A model generated the notes under the pieces. It saw only the letters and a program-made list of their open reading frames with translations. It had not been told where the DNA came from and ran no database searches. DNA of 64,000 nt from Vibrio hepatarius (lineage in GTDB: Bacteria > Pseudomonadota > Gammaproteobacteria > Enterobacterales > Vibrionaceae). Numbering within the stretch: the first letter of the stretch is position 1; each line of letters starts with the position of its first letter. The stretch spans positions 1 through 64,000 of the forward strand of contig NZ_LHPI01000020.1 in the NCBI RefSeq assembly GCF_001274785.1. The letters are read 5' to 3'. Below are positions 33,126-42,713 of this stretch, one piece after another. The position numbers and the translations under genes were made by a program.

Positions 33126-35708
33126 TTATAGGCGTTCTTCTAGCCATGGTTGTACTGACTGGATTGCTTCTGGAAGCGCTCCAACGTCGGTACCACCTGC
33201 TTGTGCCATGTCTGGACGACCGCCGCCCTTGCCACCTACTTGCTCAGCAACCATCTTCACGAGGTCACCTGCTTTTACTTTGCCAGTCAGATCTTTCGTT
33301 ACACCCGCGATCAGGCCAACTTTCTCACCAGTAACGTTGGCAAGCAGTACAACACCACTACCCATTTGGTTCTTGATGTCATCAACCATAGTACGTAGGT
33401 TCTTGCTGTCCGCGCCATCAAGAGCCGCAACCAACACTTTTACGCCGTTGATTTCTTGCGCTTTACCCATGATGTTTGCACTTTCAGCGGCTGCGATCTT
33501 GTCTTTCAGCTTCTGCACTTCTTTCTCAAGTGATTTCGCTTTCTGCGCTGATTCCGCCAGTTTCTCTTCGAATTTAGCTTGTTGCGCTTCAATAGCATCC
33601 AGTGCCGCTTCGCCCGTCACCGCTTCGATACGACGGATACCAGCCGCGATACCACCTTCAGAAGTGATCTTGAATAGACCGATATCACCCGTGTTTGAGG
33701 CGTGGATACCACCACAAAGCTCGGTAGAGAAATCGCCCATTGATAGTACGCGAACTTCGTCGTCGTACTTCTCACCGAATAGAGCCATCGCGCCTTTTTG
33801 TTTCGCCGACTCGATATCCATGATATTGGTTTCAATCACGTGGTTGCGACGAACTTGAGCATTCACTAGACGCTCAACTTCTTTCAGCTCTTCTGCCGTT
33901 ACCGCTTCTAGGTGTGAGAAGTCGAAACGTAGGTTTTCAGGCTTCACTAGCGAGCCTTTCTGCGTGACGTGCTCACCCAAAACTTGACGCAGTGCCGCGT
34001 GAAGCAGGTGAGTTGCAGAGTGGTTTAGAGAGATTGCCGCACGACGCTGAGCATCAACTAGTGCTTCAACATCATCGCCTTTAGCTAATACGCCTTCCGC
34101 TAGAACACCGTGGTGCGCGATCGCGTTACCCAGCTTTTGCGTATCTTCTACTTTGAATAGGCCTGACTGCGTTTTCAGTACGCCGGTATCACCACACTGA
34201 CCACCTGACTCCGCGTAGAATGGCGTTTCGCCAAGAATAACAATCGCTTTGTCACCCGCAGACAGAGATTCCACTTCTTCGCCTTCGACAAACATTGCTG
34301 CTACTGCACTGTTGCCTGCAGTTGCTGCATAGCCGCAGAATTCACTCTGTGCGTCTGTTTTGATCGCTGCGTTGTAGTCAGTGCCAAATTGGCCTGCTTC
34401 ACGAGCGCGCTGACGCTGCTGTTCCATTGCTCTTTCGAAGCCAGCTTCGTCAATAGTAAATTCACGTTCACGAGCGACATCGTTGGTCAGGTCTGCAGGG
34501 AAACCGTACGTGTCGTAAAGTTTAAACACGGTTTCGCCGTCTAGCTCTTTGCCTTCTAGGCTGTCTAGCGCTTCGTTCAGAATCGCCATACCGCGCTCTA
34601 GAGTGCGACCAAAGTTTTCTTCTTCAATACGTAGAACTTTTTCAACCACCGCTTGTTGTTTCTTCAGTTCTTCACCAGCGGTACCCATAACCTCAGCCAA
34701 TACGCCAACCAGCTTATGGAAGAATGCGCCTTGTGCACCTAGCTTGTTACCGTGACGAACTGCGCGGCGAATAATACGACGTAGAACATAACCACGACCT
34801 TCATTTGATGGCATTACGCCGTCAACGATTAGGAACGCACATGAACGAATGTGGTCAGCGATTACACGTAGAGATTGGTTAGATAGGTCTTCGTAGCCAA
34901 TAACGTCAGCCGCTGCCTTGATTAGCTTTTGGAATACGTCGATTTCGTAGTTTGAGTGTACGCCCTGCATGATCGCAGAAATACGCTCAATACCCATGCC
35001 TGTATCTACCGATGGTTTTGGCAGTGGTTCCATGGTGCCGTCTGCGTGACGGTTGAACTGCATGAATACGTTGTTCCAGATTTCGATGAAACGGTCACCG
35101 TCTTCTTCAGGTGTACCAGGGCGGCCGCCCCAAATGTGTTCACCGTGGTCGTAGAAGATTTCAGTACATGGACCACAAGGACCAGTGTCACCCATCTGCC
35201 AGAAGTTATCTGACTCGTAAGGTTTACCGCCTTCTTTGTCACCAATGCGAACGATACGGTCCGCAGGTACACCGATTTTCTTGTTCCAGATATCAAACGC
35301 TTCGTCGTCTGTCTCGTATACCGTCACAAGTAGACGGTCCGCTGGTAGTTGCAGAACTTCGGTCAAAAACTCCCAAGCAAACGCAATCGCGTCTTCTTTG
35401 AAGTAGTCACCAAAGCTGAAGTTACCCAGCATTTCAAAGAAAGTATGGTGGCGAGCAGTAAAGCCAACGTTTTCTAAGTCGTTGTGTTTACCACCAGCAC
35501 GTACACAGCGTTGGGCCGTAGTTGCTCGAGTGTAGGCGCGTTTTTCTAAACCTAAGAAACAATCTTTAAATTGGTTCATACCTGCGTTGGTGAATAGCAG
35601 GGTTGGGTCGTTATGCGGTACTAACGATGAACTTTCTACGATTTGGTGTCCTTTGCTTTCAAAGAACTTGAGGAACGCGTTACGAACCTCATCAGTGCTC
35701 ATGTACAT
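33126..35708 (-). CDS. alaS: alanyl-tRNA synthetase
   Basis: An 860-residue class II synthetase with all usual parts: catalytic core (1-240, with FLKFFESKGH and TLLFTNAGMNQFKD), tRNA-recognition domain, editing domain with HSATHLLHAALR (about 560-570) and CGGIHASNTGDIG, and a C-terminal coiled-coil/C-Ala region ending in GGKGGGRPDMAQAGG. It charges tRNA-Ala and edits mischarged Ser and Gly. The start ATG at 35708 has AGGAAG 6 bases upstream. It lies upstream of lysC-csrA, as usual. Confidence 0.97.
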   Translation of the reverse strand: MYMSTDEVRNAFLKFFESKGHQIVESSSLVPHNDPTLLFTNAGMNQFKDCFLGLEKRAYTRATTAQRCVRAGGKHNDLENVGFTARHHTFFEMLGNFSFGDYFKEDAIAFAWEFLTEVLQLPADRLLVTVYETDDEAFDIWNKKIGVPADRIVRIGDKEGGKPYESDNFWQMGDTGPCGPCTEIFYDHGEHIWGGRPGTPEEDGDRFIEIWNNVFMQFNRHADGTMEPLPKPSVDTGMGIERISAIMQGVHSNYEIDVFQKLIKAAADVIGYEDLSNQSLRVIADHIRSCAFLIVDGVMPSNEGRGYVLRRIIRRAVRHGNKLGAQGAFFHKLVGVLAEVMGTAGEELKKQQAVVEKVLRIEEENFGRTLERGMAILNEALDSLEGKELDGETVFKLYDTYGFPADLTNDVAREREFTIDEAGFERAMEQQRQRAREAGQFGTDYNAAIKTDAQSEFCGYAATAGNSAVAAMFVEGEEVESLSAGDKAIVILGETPFYAESGGQCGDTGVLKTQSGLFKVEDTQKLGNAIAHHGVLAEGVLAKGDDVEALVDAQRRAAISLNHSATHLLHAALRQVLGEHVTQKGSLVKPENLRFDFSHLEAVTAEELKEVERLVNAQVRRNHVIETNIMDIESAKQKGAMALFGEKYDDEVRVLSMGDFSTELCGGIHASNTGDIGLFKITSEGGIAAGIRRIEAVTGEAALDAIEAQQAKFEEKLAESAQKAKSLEKEVQKLKDKIAAAESANIMGKAQEINGVKVLVAALDGADSKNLRTMVDDIKNQMGSGVVLLANVTGEKVGLIAGVTKDLTGKVKAGDLVKMVAEQVGGKGGGRPDMAQAGGTDVGALPEAIQSVQPWLEERL

Positions 35709-36015
35709 GCAGCTCTTCCTGAAAATAGTCGAGTTAGAATTTTGCCGTATTGTAGATCAAGCAATCAGCTACGACTAGTTTTCTTGTAGAAAATACCGCA
35801 CTAAGAGTAAATATCGCGTCAAATCAAAATATAAGCGTTTTAGCCTGCCGTGGAGCCAAGCAAATTACGCAAATTGATTAAGCTGGTAGCAGGCGAGATG
35901 TGCTGAAAATCATCAGCAATGGGCGAAAGAATAGAATGCAAACCGTGCTTTAGTCGGCGCAGAAACCAAAACCGCCCGTGAGCGCCAGTTTGCATTGGGG
36001 ACACATGTCAGAAAG
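35709..36015. other. intergenic region between cobA and alaS, no gene seen
   Basis: Just over 300 bp. It contains the alaS promoter and the end of the nir cluster. I see no reading frame, RNA or clear terminator here. Confidence 0.4.
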
Positions 36016-36771
36016 CTAGAACCACTTAAGTTTGTGATGCAGTGATGTCACACTGCCAACCACAATTAACGCAGGGCTGACAGCTTGTGTAGCCAACTCC
36101 GAAAGCTCACTCAATTTACCTGTTAATACACGCTGTTCACGACGGGTACCGTTTTCGATAATCGCACACGGCATCTGTTGATCAATACCATTGCTCATCA
36201 GCTGCTGCTCGATGTAACCACTTTGCTTCAGCCCCATGTAGAACACTAAGGTATTGTTCGACTGCGCTAGCGAATGCCACTCAATCTCTCGGCCGTCTTT
36301 TTGAATATGACCAGTAATAAACTGTACGCTCTGTGCGTGATCACGGTGAGTCAGTGGAATACCCGCATATGCGGTCGCCCCCGCTGCGGCGGTAATACCT
36401 GGCACTACCTCAAAGTCGATATCGTGTTCGGCTAGCTCTTCTAGCTCTTCCCCACCTCGACCGAAGATAAACGAGTCACCGCCCTTTAGACGCACGACTT
36501 TGTTCCCTGCTAGCGCCTTATCCACCAGAATTTGATTAATTTGCTCTTGCGGAACACAGTGATAATCGAGCTTTTTACCCACGTAGATCATCTCCGCCTT
36601 AGTTGATGCCAAAGACAAGATCTCTGGAGAGACCAAACGATCGTACACCACCACATCCGCTTGCTGGATCACTCGATAGCCTTTTACGGTCAACAGATCC
36701 GGATCGCCCGGTCCAGCACCAACCAAAGAGACAAATCCGCGCGAAGTAGAAGGAGATGAATGTGCAGTCAT
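36016..36771 (-). CDS. cobA: uroporphyrinogen-III C-methyltransferase
   Basis: A 251-residue SAM-dependent methyltransferase that makes precorrin-2 for siroheme. It has the N-terminal VGAGPGDPDLLTVKG motif, the VRLKGGDSFIFGRGGEE motif and VVPGITAAAGATAYAG (SAM and substrate sites). It lacks the CysG-type dehydrogenase part, so it is a stand-alone SUMT. Siroheme is the cofactor of NirB, whose gene lies upstream in the same cluster. The gap from the nirC gene holds a 10-bp perfect hairpin at 36804-36827. Confidence 0.93.
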   Translation of the reverse strand: MTAHSSPSTSRGFVSLVGAGPGDPDLLTVKGYRVIQQADVVVYDRLVSPEILSLASTKAEMIYVGKKLDYHCVPQEQINQILVDKALAGNKVVRLKGGDSFIFGRGGEELEELAEHDIDFEVVPGITAAAGATAYAGIPLTHRDHAQSVQFITGHIQKDGREIEWHSLAQSNNTLVFYMGLKQSGYIEQQLMSNGIDQQMPCAIIENGTRREQRVLTGKLSELSELATQAVSPALIVVGSVTSLHHKLKWF

Positions 36772-36803
36772 AATGTCAACGCCTGTAGGTAAAGAAGTCG
36801 TTG

Positions 36804-36827
36804 TTCAAGCCACCAGTGTGGCTTGAA
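36804..36827 (-). promoter_or_regulatory. hairpin between nirC and cobA
   Basis: TTCAAGCCAC (36804-36813) pairs perfectly with GTGGCTTGAA (36818-36827) around a 4-base loop. There is no T-run after it on the minus strand, so it may act as an mRNA processing or stability element rather than a terminator. Confidence 0.45.
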
Positions 36828-36851
36828 CGAGGATTGTCGTGTTGGATGGTG

Positions 36852-37697
36852 TTATTTGCTCAGTTGTGGTTGTGCTGCAGTCGCAGAGCGGTTGCTCAAT
36901 GCAGGTGCTGTCTTGGCGTGAGTCAAGTAAAGCGGAATACAAGTGAAGATCAGGCCGCCAACGATGTTGCCCAAAATAGTCGGGATCAAGTTGAAGTTCA
37001 GCCAAGTCGCAATACCGAAATCCGCGCCTAACATCATGCCCAACGGGAACAAGAACATGTTCACCACCGTGTGCTCGAATACCAAAGCAAAGAAGATAAA
37101 GATTGGTAGCCACATTGCCGCCACTTTGCCCACGACAGTGCGCGCCGTCATATTGCCGATCACACCAAGGCAGACCATCAAGTTACAAAAGATCGCACGG
37201 ACAAAACAGGTAATCCAACCGTCAAAGCCAAGGTTTTCAAATCCAACCGTACGAGCAGTCGAGACTTTAATAAACGTTTGGCCAACTGCGTTTGGTTCAA
37301 CGCTGAAGTTCATGGTAAGTGAGACTGCAATCAGCGCCGCAACAATCAATGAACCAATCAGGTTACCTAACCCAACCAATCCCCAACAGCGCAAAATACG
37401 TCCCCAAGTGATGCCTGGACGATTTTCAAATTTTGCCAGTGGCGCTAGACCAAATACCCCAGTGACCAAGTCGTAACCCATTAAGCTAAGGATACAGAAG
37501 CCAACCGGGAACACTAACGCGCCCACCAGACCAATCCCGGTTTGCGTGATCGCGGTGATCGCCACCACCACCGCTAGCGAAAGAATGATCCCCGCCATAG
37601 TGCCACGTAAGATCAGATCGCGAGTGCTGGTTTTTACTTTCGCCTCACCAATATCAATCATTGTTTGTACAAATTCTGCGGGTTTTAAATCCGACAT
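36852..37697 (-). CDS. nirC: formate/nitrite transporter (NirC type)
   Basis: A 281-residue inner-membrane channel of the FNT family, with six hydrophobic helices. The N-terminal KPAEFVQTMIDIGEAK, the VFEHTVVNMFLFPLGMM loop (pore His) and the NIVGG helix are typical. It would import nitrite for NirBD or export it. It is placed between nirD and cobA, consistent with nitrite use. FocA-like formate transport is the main alternative, made less likely by the context. Confidence 0.9.
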   Translation of the reverse strand: MSDLKPAEFVQTMIDIGEAKVKTSTRDLILRGTMAGIILSLAVVVAITAITQTGIGLVGALVFPVGFCILSLMGYDLVTGVFGLAPLAKFENRPGITWGRILRCWGLVGLGNLIGSLIVAALIAVSLTMNFSVEPNAVGQTFIKVSTARTVGFENLGFDGWITCFVRAIFCNLMVCLGVIGNMTARTVVGKVAAMWLPIFIFFALVFEHTVVNMFLFPLGMMLGADFGIATWLNFNLIPTILGNIVGGLIFTCIPLYLTHAKTAPALSNRSATAAQPQLSK

Positions 37698-37747
37698 ATG
37701 CTTATCCCTACCAAAAAGTGAAATTAAAAAGTGAAGATTGAATAGTG

Positions 37748-37788
37748 AAAGGCTCGCTGCTTATTACTGTGGTAAACAGCAAGCCTTT
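37748..37788 (-). promoter_or_regulatory. hairpin after nirD
   Basis: AAAGGCT and GCTG pair with CAGC and AGCCTTT (one mismatch) around a 17-base loop, in the 112-bp gap between nirD and nirC. It could partly end transcription of nirBD. Confidence 0.4.
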
Positions 37789-37809
37789 AAGCTATTTAAA
37801 CTCCAGCGG

Positions 37810-38133
37810 TTAAGCGGCGACCTCCACGGCCCCTTTCACCACACGCGCTTTATAGGCTTTGACGTTAAACTGCTCGTCTTCCATACATACGCCAGTGACA
37901 AGGTTAAAGCGCTGCTTTTTGAGTGGGCTCGCTACCCATAACTCACCTTGGTGCTGGCAGATTAAGCCGCGCGACAACACATTCGATTGGAAGTAAGGGT
38001 CGGTATTGCTAATCGCATACACTTCTTCCGTATCGGTTGGACGGAAAACAGCTACTTGCTGACCGTCAACCAGCGCACAAACTCCGGTTCCTGGAATGAT
38101 GTCTTCGAGCTTGCAGACTTTTTGAAATGCCAT
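37810..38133 (-). CDS. nirD: nitrite reductase small subunit
   Basis: A 107-residue Rieske-like small subunit of the cytoplasmic NADH-dependent nitrite reductase. As in E. coli NirD, the iron-sulfur ligands of a true Rieske protein are mostly lost, with the fold kept (GTGVCALVDGQQVAVF, LICQHQGELWVASPLK). The start at 38133 has GGAG 7 bases upstream; a longer reading overlaps nirB and adds 8 residues. It begins 13 bp after the nirB stop. Confidence 0.93.
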   Translation of the reverse strand: MAFQKVCKLEDIIPGTGVCALVDGQQVAVFRPTDTEEVYAISNTDPYFQSNVLSRGLICQHQGELWVASPLKKQRFNLVTGVCMEDEQFNVKAYKARVVKGAVEVAA

Positions 38134-38146
38134 GTGTGTTCTCCCG

Positions 38147-40702
38147 CTATACCGCATCTACATGAAGGATGTCGCCCTTCGCTTGTGGGTGTTTTTCTGT
38201 GAATGTGGCCGGACGATGCTGCTCACGTGCCGCAACAAAAACGACATTGTCATCGCGTTGGTCCGAGTTGATGAAGTGCGCAAAACGCTTGAGCTGATCT
38301 TGGTCGTTGATGGTGTCCGTCCATTCACAGCGGTACTCTGCAACCAATTTCGCCACGTCGGCTTCCAATTGCTCGTTAATGCCTAACTTGTCTTCCACAA
38401 TCACTTGTCGCAAGTAGTCCACGCCGCCTTCCAAGTTTTCCATCCACACAGAAGTGCGTTGCAGTGGAGCTGCAGTACGGATGTAGAACATCATGAAGCG
38501 GTCGATGTATTTGATCAGCGTTTCTTGGTCTAGATCGCTAGCGAGCAGATCGGCATGGCGTGGTTTCATGCCACCGTTGCCACACACGTACATATTCCAA
38601 CCAGCGTCAGTGGCGATGATGCCAAGGTCTTTGCCTTGCGCTTCCGCACATTCACGCGTACAGCCAGACACACCAAACTTCATCTTGTGGGGGGTACGAA
38701 TACCTTTGTAGCGGTTCTCAATCATCACGCCTAAACCCACCGAGTCTTGAACCCCGTAGCGACACCATGTTGAACCGACACAAGTTTTCGCCATGCGGAG
38801 TGCTTTAGCATAGGCTTGACCAGTCTCGTAACCCGCTTCAATCAGCTTTTTCCAAATCTCCGGCAAGTCATCTTTCTGCGCGCCGAACAAACCAATACGC
38901 TGCGCACCAGTCACTTTTGTGTAGAGGTTGTACTCTGCGGCTACTTCCGCCAGCACCTTTAGCGCTTGCGGTGTTACTTCGCCACCAGCCATACGCGGGA
39001 TCACTGAGTAAGTGCCGTCTTTTTGCATATTGCCGAGGAAGTTGTCGTTGGTGTCGTGAAGCTTGACTAACTCTGGCTTGAGGATATGTTCACCCCAGCA
39101 TGACGCCAGAATTGAACCTGCAAGCGGCTTACACACTTCGCACCCGTAGCCTTGCCCATGCTTATCCAACAGTTCCTCAAAAGTCTTGATTTCTTCGATG
39201 CGGATCAGGTGGAATAGCTCTTGGCGCGAATATGCGAAGTGTTCACACACATCGTTTTTCACTTCGACACCCGCTTTAGCAAGTTCCGCGTTGAGAACGG
39301 AGGTCACCAATGGAATACAACCACCGCAACCGGTACCTGCGCCAGTGACGGCTTTGATATCACCGATGGTGTGGTGTCCGTCGGCGACGGCTTGAGCGAT
39401 CTTGCCTTTGGTGACGTCGAAGCAAGAACAAATCACCGCAGTATCAGGCAGCGCGTCTGCGCCTAAGGTCGGTTTTTCTGCGCCGGCGTGTGCAGGAAGA
39501 ATCAAACTGTCCGGATGCTCAGGCAGGTCAATTTCATTCAGCATCAGTTGCAGCAAGTCGCCATAGTCAGACGTATCGCCGACCATCACGGCACCCAGCA
39601 GCTTCTTGTTGTCTTGTGAAACAATCAGACGCTTATAGACCTCTTGCTCTTCGTTTTGATAAACGTAGCTCTTACAACCCGGTGTACGACCGTTCGCATC
39701 ACCAATCGACCCGACTTTGACGCCCAGTAGTTTGAGCTTGGCCGACATATCAGCGCCTTCAAACTTGCTGTCATTGCCGAGTAGATGATCAACTGCTACC
39801 GTCGCCATTTTGTAGCCCGGAGCGACCAATCCGTAGAACATTTTGTTCCACGAAGCACATTCACCAATCGCGTAAATGTTCTTGTCAGTCGTTTGGCAAA
39901 AGTCGTTGATTTCAATACCACCGCGAGGTGCAATACCCAACCCCATCTGGCGAGCCAATTTATCTTGCGGACGAATCCCCGCAGAAAAGACAATAAAATC
40001 TGTCTCTAACTCACTACCATCCGCAAAGCGCATGACGTTACGTGCTGTTTTACCTTCTGCGACGATTTCGAGAGTGTTTTTGCTGGTGTGGACTTTAACC
40101 CCCATACGCTCGATCTTCTGGCGTAATTGGTCTCCACCTGCTTGGTCTAACTGTTCGGCCATCAATTTTGGCGCAAACTCAACCACGTGAGTCTCAACGC
40201 CCAGCGCTTTGAGTGCACCAGCTGCTTCTAAGCCCAGTAAGCCACCACCGATAACCACGCCACTTTGGCTCTTCTTAGCACACGCTTCGATCGATTTAAG
40301 GTCTTCAATGGTGCGGTAGACGAAGCAATCTTTGCTCTCATTGCCTTTAATCGGCGGTACAAATGGGTAAGAGCCAGTCGCGAGGATAAGTTTGTCGTAG
40401 TGAACTTCTCGACCGCTGCTCGAGTGAACGATCTGTTTTTCGCGGTTGATGTTAATCGCGCGCTCGCCGATCAAGACATTGATGCCGTGCTTGTCGTAGA
40501 AACCTTCTTTGACTAACGAGAGTTCGTCTGCGGTGTGATGAGAAAAATAAGATGAAAGGTGGACGCGGTCATAGGCGACGCGCGGTTCTTCGCAGAAGAC
40601 GGTAATCTCGTACCGAGAAGCGTCCGTCTTCTCTACTAGGTCTTCGATATAACGGTGACCCACCATCCCGTTACCAACAACGACCAGCTTCAACTTGCTC
40701 AT
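38147..40702 (-). CDS. nirB: nitrite reductase large subunit
   Basis: An 851-residue siroheme enzyme that reduces nitrite to ammonium with NADH in the cytoplasm. It has an N-terminal FAD/NAD reductase (VVGNGMVGHRYIEDL; VIGGGLLGLEAAGAL), a central BFD-type [2Fe-2S] domain with cysteines in CSCFDVTKG and GCGGCIP, and the C-terminal siroheme/4Fe-4S part with TCVGSTWCRYG and GVSGCTRECAEAQ. The length is right. The ribosome site AGGAAG precedes the ATG, and an FNR-like site lies 64 bp upstream. Confidence 0.96.
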   Translation of the reverse strand: MSKLKLVVVGNGMVGHRYIEDLVEKTDASRYEITVFCEEPRVAYDRVHLSSYFSHHTADELSLVKEGFYDKHGINVLIGERAININREKQIVHSSSGREVHYDKLILATGSYPFVPPIKGNESKDCFVYRTIEDLKSIEACAKKSQSGVVIGGGLLGLEAAGALKALGVETHVVEFAPKLMAEQLDQAGGDQLRQKIERMGVKVHTSKNTLEIVAEGKTARNVMRFADGSELETDFIVFSAGIRPQDKLARQMGLGIAPRGGIEINDFCQTTDKNIYAIGECASWNKMFYGLVAPGYKMATVAVDHLLGNDSKFEGADMSAKLKLLGVKVGSIGDANGRTPGCKSYVYQNEEQEVYKRLIVSQDNKKLLGAVMVGDTSDYGDLLQLMLNEIDLPEHPDSLILPAHAGAEKPTLGADALPDTAVICSCFDVTKGKIAQAVADGHHTIGDIKAVTGAGTGCGGCIPLVTSVLNAELAKAGVEVKNDVCEHFAYSRQELFHLIRIEEIKTFEELLDKHGQGYGCEVCKPLAGSILASCWGEHILKPELVKLHDTNDNFLGNMQKDGTYSVIPRMAGGEVTPQALKVLAEVAAEYNLYTKVTGAQRIGLFGAQKDDLPEIWKKLIEAGYETGQAYAKALRMAKTCVGSTWCRYGVQDSVGLGVMIENRYKGIRTPHKMKFGVSGCTRECAEAQGKDLGIIATDAGWNMYVCGNGGMKPRHADLLASDLDQETLIKYIDRFMMFYIRTAAPLQRTSVWMENLEGGVDYLRQVIVEDKLGINEQLEADVAKLVAEYRCEWTDTINDQDQLKRFAHFINSDQRDDNVVFVAAREQHRPATFTEKHPQAKGDILHVDAV

Positions 40703-40765
40703 AATACTTCCTAAGGGTTAGGTATTTATCTGAGCCAATTGTTAATTGTGAAATAAAATTAATAC

Positions 40766-40813
40766 ATGATGTAAATCAATTACAATTTCAAACTACCCTA
40801 AAGGGGTAGATAA
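40766..40813 (-). promoter_or_regulatory. FNR-like site and NarL-like palindrome upstream of nirB
   Basis: On the minus strand TTGATTTACATCAT (40766-40779) matches FNR TTGAT-N4-ATCAA at 9 of 10 positions. Further upstream, around 40794-40810, CTACCC and GGGTAG flank TAAAG. This resembles paired NarL/NarP heptamers, but is one base shorter than the standard 7-2-7 arrangement. Both fit anaerobic, nitrite-induced control of nirBD. Confidence 0.55.
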
Positions 40814-40932
40814 ACGTTTTCCTTGTCTTTTACTGTTATTTATTTACAAAAACTTAAATAATTAGTAATTAAACTAGCACGAACATAGAGTTAAGTTTTT
40901 GAGGATTCAAAACCGTATTGCAGCCGCTACGT

Positions 40933-41388
40933 TTATTCTTTTCCGAGCGCATAAGCAATCTGTTCAAAGCTGTAGCCTCGGTACTGTAAAAAACGGACTT
41001 GTTTGGCGTACTCTTTCTGATCCTGTGCTTTCACCCCTTTGAATTTCTTCTCCGCGGCTTGTTTGGCTAACTCGAACCAATCCTGAGGCTCCTCCTCTAG
41101 CGCCAGTTCAATCACCGAATCAGCCACGCGCTTCTGGTTCAACTCTTGTCTGATACGTCGTTCGCCGTGGCCTTTATAAACATGCTGACGGATCTGGCTT
41201 TTCGCGTAGCGAAGATCATCCAGATAATTATGATCGAGACAAAAGTTCACCGCTTGCTGGATGTCGTCTTCGCCGTAGCCTTTTAAGGCCAGTTTCTGGT
41301 ACAGCTCATATTCACCATGGTCCCGACGACTCAATAACTGCATCGCAGCTTCTTTACTAGAGAGTGTCGGCGGTTTGCGTTGAAACAT
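40933..41388 (-). CDS. recX: RecA regulator RecX
   Basis: A 151-residue RecX, an all-helical inhibitor of RecA filament growth. Three-helix repeats are visible: AMQLLSRRDHGEYELYQKL, GHGERRIRQELNQKRV, and YAKQVRFLQYRGYSFEQIAYAL. The start at 41388 has GGAG 5 bases upstream. It follows recA on the same strand with a terminator hairpin between them, as in other gammaproteobacteria, so recX is made by read-through. Confidence 0.92.
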   Translation of the reverse strand: MFQRKPPTLSSKEAAMQLLSRRDHGEYELYQKLALKGYGEDDIQQAVNFCLDHNYLDDLRYAKSQIRQHVYKGHGERRIRQELNQKRVADSVIELALEEEPQDWFELAKQAAEKKFKGVKAQDQKEYAKQVRFLQYRGYSFEQIAYALGKE

Positions 41389-41423
41389 CTTCGCTCCAGA
41401 GATTTTCCTTTGGTGTATATACA

Positions 41424-41451
41424 ACAAAGCCCCGCATGTGCAGGGCTTCTC
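41424..41451 (-). terminator. attenuating terminator between recA and recX
   Basis: On the minus strand AAGCCCTGC pairs with GCGGGGCTT and is followed by T-rich sequence, shortly after the recA stop. It would limit recX expression relative to recA. Confidence 0.7.
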
Positions 41452-41469
41452 AAATTAGAACTGGTTAAA

Positions 41470-42516
41470 TTATAGCTCTTCTTGCTCAGGCATCTTACCA
41501 AGTTCAGCGTCATCTGGCTGGATTTCAGCCGGAGATAGCAACATTTCGCGCAGCTTTGAATCAATCGCTTTTGCCGCTTCTGGGTTTTCACGTAGGAATT
41601 TACCCGCGTTTGCTTTACCTTGACCAATCTTGTCGCCGTTGTAGCTGTACCATGCGCCCGCTTTCTCGATTAGCTTGTGCTTCACGCCTAGGTCGATTAG
41701 CTCACCTTCACGGTTGAAGCCCTGACCATATAGGATCTGAGTTTCTGCTTGCTTAAACGGTGCTGCAATCTTGTTCTTAACAACTTTGATGCGGGTTTCG
41801 TTACCGACGACTTCGTCGCCTTCTTTGATAGAACCAGTACGACGGATATCAAGACGAACAGATGCGTAGAATTTCAGTGCGTTACCACCAGTCGTTGTTT
41901 CTGGGTTACCAAACATCACACCAATCTTCATACGGATTTGGTTGATGAAGATACACATACAGTTAGACTGCTTTAGGTTACCTGTCAGCTTACGCATCGC
42001 TTGAGAAAGCATACGTGCCTGAAGACCCATGTGGCTGTCGCCCATTTCGCCTTCGATTTCGGCTTTCGGTGTCAATGCCGCAACCGAGTCCACGACCATG
42101 ACATCGATAGCACCTGAACGCGCTAGTGCGTCACAGATTTCTAACGCTTGCTCACCCGTATCTGGCTGAGACACAAGCAACGCATCGATATCAACGCCTA
42201 ATTTCTTCGCGTAAACAGGGTCAAGTGCGTGCTCTGCATCGATGAACGCACAAGTTTTACCTTCGCGCTGAGCAGCAGCGATAAGCTCAAGAGTTAGAGT
42301 TGTTTTACCTGAAGATTCAGGACCGTATACTTCAACGATACGACCCATTGGAAGACCACCAGCACCCAGTGCGATGTCCAAAGAAAGTGAACCAGTCGAA
42401 ATAGTTTCTACATCCATTGCGCGGTTATCACCAAGGCGCATGATAGAGCCTTTGCCGAATTGCTTTTCAATCTGACCTAGCGCAGCGGCGAGCGCTTTCT
42501 GTTTGTTCTCGTCCAT
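41470..42516 (-). CDS. recA: recombinase RecA
   Basis: A 348-residue RecA: strand exchange and LexA cleavage in the SOS response. The Walker A is GPESSGKTTL, the Walker B region VMVVDSVAAL, and the DNA-binding loops lie in GLQARMLSQAMRKLTG and NQIRMKIGVMFGNPETTTGG. The C-terminus is acidic, as usual (DAELGKMPEQEEL). The start at 42516 has GGAG 6 bases upstream and matches the conserved MDENKQKALAAAL. A LexA box lies 95 bp upstream. Confidence 0.98.
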   Translation of the reverse strand: MDENKQKALAAALGQIEKQFGKGSIMRLGDNRAMDVETISTGSLSLDIALGAGGLPMGRIVEVYGPESSGKTTLTLELIAAAQREGKTCAFIDAEHALDPVYAKKLGVDIDALLVSQPDTGEQALEICDALARSGAIDVMVVDSVAALTPKAEIEGEMGDSHMGLQARMLSQAMRKLTGNLKQSNCMCIFINQIRMKIGVMFGNPETTTGGNALKFYASVRLDIRRTGSIKEGDEVVGNETRIKVVKNKIAAPFKQAETQILYGQGFNREGELIDLGVKHKLIEKAGAWYSYNGDKIGQGKANAGKFLRENPEAAKAIDSKLREMLLSPAEIQPDDAELGKMPEQEEL

Positions 42517-42610
42517 CACTTTCTCCAAATATTTCATCAATGGCTTGATGAAAATGAATTCTTCTGTTCAAACTTCGGGCTACCCCGAATAATCTATGAA
42601 AGCCATTATA

Positions 42611-42626
42611 CTGTTGATTCATACAG
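42611..42626. promoter_or_regulatory. LexA (SOS) box of recA
   Basis: CTGT-TGATTCAT-ACAG is an exact match to the LexA consensus CTGT-N8-ACAG, placed in the promoter region of recA. Confidence 0.9.
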
Positions 42627-42713
42627 TGTCTATAGCTGTAAGGATTTTTTTTAGAATTAGATGATATCTATCTAATTTTTAATGCATTTTAATTAGCAAG
42701 CATCGTAGTTGGT

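Noticed and set aside
33058..33858. 266-codon plus-strand frame over alaS
   Set aside because: A shadow frame opposite alaS, produced by its codon bias; no ribosome site or family match.
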